A stretch of 64,000 nt of DNA from Planctomycetia bacterium (GTDB lineage Bacteria > Planctomycetota > UBA8108 > UBA1146): the NCBI GenBank assembly GCA_012269595.1, contig JAAXJX010000038.1, positions 1 to 64,000 on the forward strand, in the 5' to 3' direction. This document shows, one piece after another, positions 57,829 to 64,000 of the stretch. The notes under the pieces were generated by a model, which had not been told where the DNA came from, searched no databases, and saw only the letters and a list, made by a program, of their open reading frames with translations. How positions within the stretch are numbered: the stretch's first letter is position 1; the number at the start of each line of letters is the position of its first letter. Both the position numbers and the translations under genes were made by a program.

Positions 57829-59685
57829 ATGAAGAAGATGGGTACCTGCATCCAGCAGGTATTCGCGGCGGTGTGTCTGTTTGTATTCATGACGAGTCCA
57901 GTCATGGGTCAGCAATCCCTCACCATCGCGGATGCCACGACTCAGGGGCTATCAGCATTCAATACGGAGGTGGTCCTCCAAAGCACGGGCGATACCCAGG
58001 GCTATGTCCTGGCCATCGGGTTCGACCCCAGCGTGCTCACGGCCACCAACGTCAGTGTGGAAGGGTCAGATGTGGAAAGCATCGGGGCGGAGTTGATCGC
58101 AGCGGAAGTGCTCACTGAGGGGATGACCCTTGGTGTGGTGCTCGATGCGCAAAGTCCATTCGACGGACAGGTGATCCCACCGGGTCAAAGTTCCGTCGGT
58201 GTGCTCTCCTTTACGCCTGCGACTATCGCCACCAGTAACCTGACGACCACATTGAATTTTGTGGATGGAGTGTTCAATTCTCCACCCCTCGACAACATTA
58301 TCGTTCAGGGAGGGCTTTCGATTGGTGCCATTGACGGACTGAGCCTCAATAGCGGCACTGTCACCCTGACCCCTCCGCCACCTGACAGTATCAGCGTGGG
58401 CTCCTCGAGTGTCCTCGCCAACGGATCTGCAGTTGCCGATGTACCGATTCTGCTTTCAAACAGCACGGGTCCGGTTCAAGGCTTTGTGATCGCCGTCGCC
58501 CATGGTCCTAATGAACTGACCCTTGAAGAAATCACCATTGAAGGAACCATCACTGAAAGTGTTGGATCCGAGTTCGAGGTGGCCAATCTTTACGCAGACG
58601 GCGGAACCATCGGAGTCGTTCTCGACTTCATGCCACCCTTCGACGGCCAGGTGATCCCGGTTGGCAATGAACAGCCGATCGCCATCTACCGTTACAGCTG
58701 CAACAACCCGATCTTCCTCCCGGAGGCAGATCTGGCGACACCCTTGACCCCCATCAACAACTACATCGGTGAACCTCCGCTGGAGAATGTCATCGTGGTC
58801 GAGGGTCTGTCCCTGAATCCTTCATTGCAGGCAGGTACCTTGACCTGTATCGCCGTGGAACCGCCCCCTGAGCACAACACGATCATGACTGCGGAAGCAG
58901 TCTTCGACGGTGCCGTGGGCGAATACGCCTACGCAGGGCAAACGGGAACACTCAACATTTACTACAGTGATCCCGACGATGAGATTCAGGGATTCACAGT
59001 GACCATCTGTTACGACTGTGACCTGACCATCGAGGACGGCACCTTCAGCCTTGACGGCTCTATCGTTGAGGAGACAGGCGCTGAGTACCTCAATCACCAG
59101 GTTGACGACGATTGCTCCGACGGTGAAACAGGTGAGCTTATTCTGGCGATCCTGCTGGATGCTTTGCCACCATTTGAAGGCCAGACCCTGCCTCCCACCT
59201 CAGAAGATCTTCTGGTGGGTTCGATTCAGGTCACGGTCGACGAGAGTGCCGAATGCAATCAACTGCAGGAGATCTACTTCTGCGACAACATCAACGGTCT
59301 CGGTACCGTGTTCCTCTACAACAACGTGGTTATCGACTACCAGTCGGTGCAGGACTACGAGCGAATCGATACGGGTATCACCGTGGTTCCGGAGGAAATC
59401 TTCCAGCGCGGAGACTGCAACAGTGACGACAAAGTCGACCTTGCGGATGCCGCCACCATTATCGCTTCACAGTTTCAGGGACTGCCGATCCTTTGCGCAG
59501 ATGCCTGTGACGGAAATGATGATGGACTGATCAACCTTGCAGATTCTGTCTACGTGATGAACTGGCTCTTCAAGTTCGGCCCGATTCCACCGGATCCGGG
59601 ACCGTTCGACAATGGACCCGATCCCACCGACGACGAATTACCAGTGTGCGACAGCAATGACACCGGCTGTGCGGGACAGCCCTAA
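57829..59685 (+). CDS. Secreted protein with three cohesin-like modules and a dockerin-type repeat pair
   Basis: 618 residues from ATG 57829 (the leader is purine-rich with AGGAGG at 57811 and GAGGAG touching the start; ATG 57838 is an equal alternative). Signal peptide of ~26 residues ending MGQQ. Three homologous modules start near residues 27, 186 and 350. Each follows the cohesin-like plan: a DVxxxLxNxTGxVQGFxxAVxxxxxxL core, GxIGVVLDxxPPFDGQxxPxG, then xPPLxNxIVxxGLS. The dockerin-like pair is at ~525-590 (CNSDDKVDLADAATI; DGNDDGLINLADSVYVMNWLF). A protein with both module types in one chain could chain with its neighbours; that is inference. Confidence 0.85.
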   Translation: MKKMGTCIQQVFAAVCLFVFMTSPVMGQQSLTIADATTQGLSAFNTEVVLQSTGDTQGYVLAIGFDPSVLTATNVSVEGSDVESIGAELIAAEVLTEGMTLGVVLDAQSPFDGQVIPPGQSSVGVLSFTPATIATSNLTTTLNFVDGVFNSPPLDNIIVQGGLSIGAIDGLSLNSGTVTLTPPPPDSISVGSSSVLANGSAVADVPILLSNSTGPVQGFVIAVAHGPNELTLEEITIEGTITESVGSEFEVANLYADGGTIGVVLDFMPPFDGQVIPVGNEQPIAIYRYSCNNPIFLPEADLATPLTPINNYIGEPPLENVIVVEGLSLNPSLQAGTLTCIAVEPPPEHNTIMTAEAVFDGAVGEYAYAGQTGTLNIYYSDPDDEIQGFTVTICYDCDLTIEDGTFSLDGSIVEETGAEYLNHQVDDDCSDGETGELILAILLDALPPFEGQTLPPTSEDLLVGSIQVTVDESAECNQLQEIYFCDNINGLGTVFLYNNVVIDYQSVQDYERIDTGITVVPEEIFQRGDCNSDDKVDLADAATIIASQFQGLPILCADACDGNDDGLINLADSVYVMNWLFKFGPIPPDPGPFDNGPDPTDDELPVCDSNDTGCAGQP

Positions 59686-59778
59686 AGTCAACGAACAAAC
59701 ACTTCCCCTCGTTTGGGGGGGGAAAACTCTATTACGAGCTCACTGACACGGAAGTCGGTGGCGAGGAAGGACAACGAG

Positions 59779-61077
59779 ATGTTAAATCTCACGAAACCAG
59801 GAAAAGCCTGTATCGCTTTTCTACTGACCACGGTAATGCTGTCAGGCTTTGCCCATGCGCAAGACCCTGACCTCTTGGTCAAAATGTCTGACGGTCAGGC
59901 ATTTGGCGGCGGTTCTCTGACCCAATCCATCCTTTTGGATAATTCCCAGCCTGGTGCGATTCAGGGCTGGAGCCTGGGAGTCTGCAATGATCCGGGTTCC
60001 CTGATCCCTGTCAGCTCCGCACTCGGAGCCGATGCTGCTACTGTCAAAAATGGTGCTGCACCTGACTTCGAGACGATGAATCTCACCGATGAAGGGGTGA
60101 CTCAGGGTGTGGTGATTTGCTTCACCGGCTGCGCAACTCTGACCGAGGTCACGGACTTCGAGATGCTCACGATTGACTACAGCGTCCTCGGAGAAGTGGG
60201 AAGTTCTTCCCAGTTGCAGTTCTGCTCATACGGAACTCCTCTCGTGACCACCGTGCTGGTGATCGACAGTGAGAGCGTCATTCCCACCAAGCAGGATTCG
60301 ACCATCGAGATTCTCAGTCCCAACTTCCTGACTCTGGGTTCGGGAATGGGCGTCGTCGGCCAGACCGCCGAGTTGCCCGTCTCCCTGACGACAGAGCGCC
60401 CCATCGATGGGCTTTCCATCGCTGTCGGCTATGACCAGAGCCTGCTTACTTTTGTGGGCGCCTCTGCCGCTGGTGCCGCTGCAGATGCGGACTTTGTCGA
60501 AGTTTCCGGAACTGCTGAGCCTGGCACTCTGGGTGTCGGTCTCGTGATGAGCTTCAGCCTTTCCGTGGAAATCCCGGTGGGCGACGATCAGCAAGTCCTC
60601 AGTCTTGCTTTTGACGTTGCCAATGATCTGGGTGGCCAGCCGGCTCCCCTGATTTCGCCTGTCGGCTTCATTCCGTCCTCTGGATCTCCGCCGATCACCA
60701 ACAGGATTGTCGACGGAAGCTACAGTGAAACACCCAATCTGGTTGACGGTTCGATCGAACTGGTCGACTTCAACCCCTTCGTTCGTGGTGACTGTAACCG
60801 CGACAGTTTCGTCGATATCGCAGACGGCATTGCCATTCTGGCTTACCTCTTCCAGGGACAGCCCGTGGGCGGCAACTCCGGCCCCTGCCTTGACGCCTGT
60901 GACATCGATGACAGTGCTACTCCGACCAGTCCTGGTATCGGTATTGGAGACGCAGTTTACGTCTTCACCTACCAGTTCGCCGGTGGATCACCTCCGCCCG
61001 CTCCCTTCCCGGACATGGGAATCGACCCGACTAACGGGGACGGACTGGGCTGTGATGGCGATGGAGATGACCAGTAA
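59779..61077 (+). CDS. Secreted cohesin-like/dockerin-type protein
   Basis: 432 residues from ATG 59779 (GAGGAAGGA ~7 nt upstream; earlier in-frame codons are rejected). Signal peptide of ~29 residues ending AHAQ. Two cohesin-like modules at ~30-170 (LDNSQPGAIQGWSLGVCND) and ~180-325 (AELPVSLTTERPIDGLSIAVGYD). Residues ~334-415 are the dockerin-like pair; the second loop has an unusual insertion (DIDDSATPTSPGIGIGDAVYVF) that lengthens the calcium loop. Just before it, the intergenic strip has an uninterrupted run of eight Gs at 59715-59722. Confidence 0.85.
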   Translation: MLNLTKPGKACIAFLLTTVMLSGFAHAQDPDLLVKMSDGQAFGGGSLTQSILLDNSQPGAIQGWSLGVCNDPGSLIPVSSALGADAATVKNGAAPDFETMNLTDEGVTQGVVICFTGCATLTEVTDFEMLTIDYSVLGEVGSSSQLQFCSYGTPLVTTVLVIDSESVIPTKQDSTIEILSPNFLTLGSGMGVVGQTAELPVSLTTERPIDGLSIAVGYDQSLLTFVGASAAGAAADADFVEVSGTAEPGTLGVGLVMSFSLSVEIPVGDDQQVLSLAFDVANDLGGQPAPLISPVGFIPSSGSPPITNRIVDGSYSETPNLVDGSIELVDFNPFVRGDCNRDSFVDIADGIAILAYLFQGQPVGGNSGPCLDACDIDDSATPTSPGIGIGDAVYVFTYQFAGGSPPPAPFPDMGIDPTNGDGLGCDGDGDDQ

Positions 61078-61119
61078 AGCGTTGATCTGAAACTGTATCC
61101 AAATCGCTCGTAATGAGTT

Positions 61120-61154
61120 TTGGGCCTCGGGGGAAACTCCGGGGCCCAATTTTT
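61120..61154 (+). terminator. Intrinsic terminator after the 59779-61077 gene
   Basis: TTGGGCC (61120-61126) pairs with GGCCCAA (61143-61149), with further inner G-C pairing, and five Ts follow at 61150-61154. It begins 43 nt after the stop. Confidence 0.88.
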
Positions 61155-61300
61155 ACCGGATTTGAGGCAAGGCAACTATCGGGCCTGCCAGTGTCCTCTC
61201 CGGATGTGGATGGGTGCCACAGGGGTGGTAATATGGGTCTTGGTGAATGATTGTGGTCTTGAAGGAATCTGTTGCTTTTGTGGATTCCAGCCCCCCCACC

Positions 61301-61330
61301 GACCATGAATCATTGGACCATGAATCATTG
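61301..61330 (+). repeat. Perfect tandem repeat, two 15-bp units
   Basis: The unit GACCATGAATCATTG occurs twice without a gap. Each unit contains ATGA-A-TCAT, a 9-bp near-palindrome, so two identical operator-like half-site pairs lie 15 bp apart, 48-77 bp before the start codon at 61378. This could be a regulator binding array or slippage duplication. Confidence 0.6.
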
Positions 61331-61377
61331 ATTCTAAATGATCCCCAGGCCTGTTCTTCAGGAGGAGTCCGATTCCA

Positions 61378-62757
61378 ATGCACTTCCAAAAGTCGCAGCT
61401 CTTCTTCATGTTGGCGCTTCTGATTCTCCCGTTTGGTGAGATGAGAGCAGAGAACAGCCTGAACATCTCCAATGTAAGTGCCAATGCAGGTGAAAGTGGA
61501 ATCCACTGCTTCATCTCTGCGACCAACGATGAGCCAATCGAAGGATTTGCGCTGGGTCTTCAATACCCGATTCCGGATCTTGTTTTGACCGGCGCAGACT
61601 TTACGGACACCGCCGTACTCGATCTTCTTTCGGGGAACCAGCCTGACTTTGCGGGAATCCAGATCGATTCCAACAACGGAACGATGACTGCCGGTGTGAT
61701 TTTCGGTTATGGCAGTCTCGGTCAAGCCCCTCCGGCACTGGACGCTTCCCCTGCGATTCCCCAAACACTGATGCGTCTGACATTCTCAGTCAGCAACGAG
61801 GCTCTTCCTGCAACATTGCCGTTGCAGTTGGTCGATGGGCTTGGAGATCCGGGAATTGACAACGTCCTTTCCGCTGGAGGCTTCACCATCGTTCCAACCC
61901 TCAATGACGGAAGCTTCACGGTGAACAACCAGCACATTCTGAGTTTTGATCCGTTGATTGCGGCACCCGGTGGAACAGTCACTACTGTTCTCAAGTACGA
62001 GCATGTCGACCCCATTCAGGGATATCAGATTGCCATCTCCTACGACAACACTCTCTTGACCCACATCGAGCCCTCCAGTGACTTTGGCTACTTCTCTGGA
62101 TTGACCGCTGACGCAGTCTTCCCTGGAGGACCCGGGGCATTCAACGGTATCGAGCTTTTCTACCCTGCGATGGACCCGAATGTTGCGCCGGGTGTCGGGC
62201 TCGCGACCTTTGCAGCCATCTTTGACTTCCTGCCGCCTTTCAGTGGTCAGGTGCTGCCAGCGGGGACAGACCAGTCCCTGTTACAACTGGAATTTGCGGT
62301 TTCTCCCAGTGCCCAGGTGGGATCGACAACCACCATTGTTCTCGATGATTCCTACAATCTGCCCTCTTGTCCAGCAGCAGACCCCAACTGCGTTCCCGGA
62401 CCTGCGGTCAACTACGTCATCTTCGACGGCCTGTCGATTTCACCGATCAAAATTGACGGTGTGATCGAGTTCGACAGCACCCCCGGGTTCCGCCGCGGCA
62501 ACACCAATGGTGACAGCGGAGTGGATCTGGCAGACGCCCTGTTTGTGGTGAACTATCTCTTTGCAGGTGGACAGCAGCCAAGCTGCCTGGACTCTGCCGA
62601 CATGAATGACGATGGTTCTCTCGACATTTCCGACACCATTTACCTTCTGAACTACCTGTTTGTCAGTGGTCCCACCCCTGCCGCACCTGGTCCCCAGAAC
62701 TGCGGTCCCGACCCGACTGACGACAGCCTCGACTGCATCCTTGCCAGCGGTTGCTGA
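61378..62757 (+). CDS. Secreted cohesin-like/dockerin-type protein
   Basis: 459 residues from ATG 61378 (AGGAGGAG ~10 nt upstream). Signal peptide of ~24 residues (LFFMLALLILPFGEMRAE). Two modules with the cohesin-like plan at ~27-180 (SATNDEPIEGFALGLQYP) and ~185-360 (YEHVDPIQGYQIAISYDN, FDFLPPFSGQVLPAG). The dockerin-like pair lies at ~371-432 (NTNGDSGVDLADALFVVNYLF; DMNDDGSLDISDTIYLLNYLF) and a short Cys-containing tail follows. Strongly similar in plan to the genes on either side, so likely a product of tandem duplication. Confidence 0.87.
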   Translation: MHFQKSQLFFMLALLILPFGEMRAENSLNISNVSANAGESGIHCFISATNDEPIEGFALGLQYPIPDLVLTGADFTDTAVLDLLSGNQPDFAGIQIDSNNGTMTAGVIFGYGSLGQAPPALDASPAIPQTLMRLTFSVSNEALPATLPLQLVDGLGDPGIDNVLSAGGFTIVPTLNDGSFTVNNQHILSFDPLIAAPGGTVTTVLKYEHVDPIQGYQIAISYDNTLLTHIEPSSDFGYFSGLTADAVFPGGPGAFNGIELFYPAMDPNVAPGVGLATFAAIFDFLPPFSGQVLPAGTDQSLLQLEFAVSPSAQVGSTTTIVLDDSYNLPSCPAADPNCVPGPAVNYVIFDGLSISPIKIDGVIEFDSTPGFRRGNTNGDSGVDLADALFVVNYLFAGGQQPSCLDSADMNDDGSLDISDTIYLLNYLFVSGPTPAAPGPQNCGPDPTDDSLDCILASGC

Positions 62758-62853
62758 TCCGAATCAACAACGCTGATCCTGAAATTTTTGACATTTTTCC
62801 CGGGTAGAAGCACCTGACCGGGAGATTCCCCATCCCTCTTGAGGAGGTGTCTC

Positions 62854-63681
62854 ATGCGCTCAACAGTTTTACTGCTGACCGTTTTTCTCTGTTTCCCCCT
62901 GATCGCTCAGGGGCAAAACTCTTTCAGTGTTGACTCTGTTGCCACCATTCCCGGTTCCATGGTCGACGTGGTGATCCGACTCGACAATCAGTCTGAGGTT
63001 CAGGGATACCAGTGTGCCATTACATGGGATTCGAACCTGTTCACGTTTGTGAACACTCATACCAATGGCACGGATGTTGAATCCATCCTTTCCCCTGATT
63101 CCATCGAGTTCTTCACCTATACCAATGAGGATGAAATGGGCGGTGGAGTGGGTTGGGCTGCATGTGCAGCCATCTTCGACTTCAGCCCACCGTTCACAGG
63201 GCATACACTGCCTCCGGGAACCGGTAACTCTGTGGTCAAGTTCCAGCTGGAGAGTGTCGCTGACAACAGCCTCGTCGGATCATGCAGTAGCGTGAGCATG
63301 GTCAATGGACTGGGGTCTCCCCCGATCAACAACATTCTGACCATCAACGGTGTCAGCAATCTGCCGAATCTCTCGGAAGGTGAGGTTTGCTTCACCAACT
63401 CTGCACCGTTTATCCGTGGAGATGCCAACTCGGATGGTTCAGAAAATCTTGCAGACGCCATTTTCCTCATCGGTTACTTCTTCACCGACGGAACCCAGCC
63501 TGCATGCACTTCCAGTGCCGATGCCAATTCAGACCTGAAAGTGGATATTGGAGATGCAATCTTCCTGATCAATCACCAGTTCCTGAACGGCTCAGCACCC
63601 GCTTCGCCTTACCCGAACTGTGGTGGTGATCCGCTTGGAAGTGGTGGGCTCGGCTGCGCAAACTTCTCTGCTTGCCCCTGA
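62854..63681 (+). CDS. Secreted single-cohesin-like/dockerin-type protein
   Basis: 275 residues from ATG 62854, with GAGGAGG 6-7 nt upstream. Signal peptide of ~20 residues ending AQGQ. One cohesin-like module at ~22-180 (LDNQSEVQGYQCAITWDSNLF, FDFSPPFTGHTLPPG, SPPINNILTINGVSN), then the dockerin-like pair at ~186-250 (DANSDGSENLADAIFLIGYFF; DANSDLKVDIGDAIFLINHQF). The smallest of the cluster and the clearest example of one cohesin-like plus one dockerin-like unit. Confidence 0.88.
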   Translation: MRSTVLLLTVFLCFPLIAQGQNSFSVDSVATIPGSMVDVVIRLDNQSEVQGYQCAITWDSNLFTFVNTHTNGTDVESILSPDSIEFFTYTNEDEMGGGVGWAACAAIFDFSPPFTGHTLPPGTGNSVVKFQLESVADNSLVGSCSSVSMVNGLGSPPINNILTINGVSNLPNLSEGEVCFTNSAPFIRGDANSDGSENLADAIFLIGYFFTDGTQPACTSSADANSDLKVDIGDAIFLINHQFLNGSAPASPYPNCGGDPLGSGGLGCANFSACP

Positions 63682-63705
63682 TAAAGACAATCACTTCAAA
63701 ATCTG

Positions 63706-63745
63706 ATCGAGGGCTGACCATTGAGGTCAGTCCTCGATTTTTTTT
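63706..63745 (+). terminator. Strong, probably bidirectional terminator between the last dockerin gene and the peroxiredoxin gene
   Basis: ATCGAGG-G-CTGACC (63706-63719) pairs with GGTCAG-T-CCTCGAT (63725-63738), a 14-pair stem including one G-U, followed by a run of eight Ts. The stop codon of the minus-strand peroxiredoxin gene lies inside the stem; on that strand the hairpin is followed by CAGATTTTGA, a weaker U-tract. Confidence 0.9.
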
Positions 63746-64000
63746 CTGGCCAGATACCAGTCTGTTTTGTCGAGAGAAGAATCTTCCATACGGTCTTCCG
63801 CCTCTTTCGTGGTCTTTGGCGGCGGAACGATCACGGCATCACCCTGTTTCCAGTTTGCCGGGCAGGCTACTCCTTTTTCATCGACCAATTGAAGCGCTTC
63901 GATCACACGGCATATCTCGGTAAATGACCGGCCTACCTCCGGAGGGTAACTGATCACTGCCCTGACGATTCCCGTTCCATCAATGAAGAACACTGAACGA
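63727..64000 (-). CDS. Peroxiredoxin, C-terminal part (partial at right edge)
   Basis: The frame enters from the right edge and ends at 63727. The 91 visible residues (SVFFIDGTGIVRAVISYPPEVG, EICRVIEALQLVDEKGVACPANWKQGDAVIVPP) match the C-terminal arm of 1-Cys/Prx6-type peroxiredoxins. The catalytic Thr-x-x-Cys region lies outside the window, so its residue (Cys or Sec) cannot be checked. It reduces peroxides; the Cys at VACPANW may resolve the intermediate. It is convergent with the last dockerin gene and shares its terminator. Confidence 0.88.
   Translation of the reverse strand, partial: RSVFFIDGTGIVRAVISYPPEVGRSFTEICRVIEALQLVDEKGVACPANWKQGDAVIVPPPKTTKEAEDRMEDSSLDKTDWYLARKKIED

Larger units (their letters stand above)
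61078..61377. other. 300-bp intergenic region with terminator and tandem repeat
   Basis: Between two dockerin-type genes on the plus strand. It starts with an intrinsic terminator (61120-61154), so the next gene should have its own promoter. A tandem 15-bp repeat lies at 61301-61330. A run of seven Cs is at about 61291-61297. No gene is seen. Confidence 0.6.

Overview
The window looks like a chromosome segment of a planctomycete (Planctomycetota, probably an uncultured marine lineage). The evidence is the set of large secreted proteins ending in paired dockerin-like calcium loops of the type N-L-A-D-A-I-F-L-L, the DCNxNGxxDxCD repeats of the left-edge gene, cohesin-like and P-domain-like modules, and a membrane VWA/glutamine-amidotransferase-like gene group. 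Core proteins (MutS, MutL, PyrG, AsnS, MetG, KdsB) are bacterial, and KdsB implies a Kdo-containing outer membrane. No tRNA, rRNA, IS element, prophage or CRISPR array was found. Coding density is high, with many 1-8 nt start/stop overlaps and frequent GTG/TTG starts.

Layout. 1-9.5 kb: a truncated calcium-repeat secreted protein, mutS, a three-P-domain dockerin protein and an anchored coiled-coil protein. 9.7-19.2 kb (+): cutA-moeA-FHA/metalloprotease-hypothetical-rluA, then mobA-chaN-like. 19.2-25.0 kb (-): metG-DUF1844-pyrG, kdsB and a group 1 glycosyltransferase. 25.1-28.1 kb (+): queC, a sugar epimerase and a sugar aminotransferase. 28.4-31.4 kb (-): an unusual ABC exporter coupled to a WaaE-like glycosyltransferase. 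Genes 23.1-31.4 kb therefore form a loose cell-surface glycan neighbourhood. 31.5-38.7 kb (-): aroC, an AhpD-like protein, then a membrane group (coiled-coil protein, NHL lipoprotein, VWA protein). 38.8-41.4 kb (+): mutY, a DDAH-like hydrolase and a uracil-DNA-glycosylase-like gene. 41.4-53.0 kb (-): efp, a PDZ-containing symporter, an M16 protease pair, DAHP synthase, mutL, folD, moaC, a polyprenyl synthase and ald. 53.3-55.4 kb (+): nadD and asnS. 55.6-63.7 kb (+): five consecutive secreted dockerin-type proteins. The right edge cuts a peroxiredoxin.

The most notable signal is selenocysteine. The AhpD-like gene (37026-37601) has an in-frame UGA exactly where the second cysteine of the CxxC redox motif belongs, and its homologous C-terminal half continues in frame. 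In the same strand run, 1.7 kb downstream, a membrane coiled-coil gene (35244-36881) is also interrupted by an in-frame UGA. Its Gly/Ser linker continues across the stop, and 16 nt after the UGA there is an 8-bp hairpin with a GGUC loop, resembling the apical part of the E. coli fdhF SECIS. If real, the second case would be a selenoprotein type I do not recognise. The Sec machinery itself (selA/B/C/D) is not in this window.

Other points of interest are an FHA domain fused through one membrane segment to a large exported HExxHxxGxxH metalloprotease-like protein, an ABC exporter with a roughly 135-residue extracytoplasmic insertion, and a dicarboxylate/glutamate-type symporter carrying a PDZ-like domain between its first two membrane helices. 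All functional statements rest on motif recognition by eye; no database search was run.
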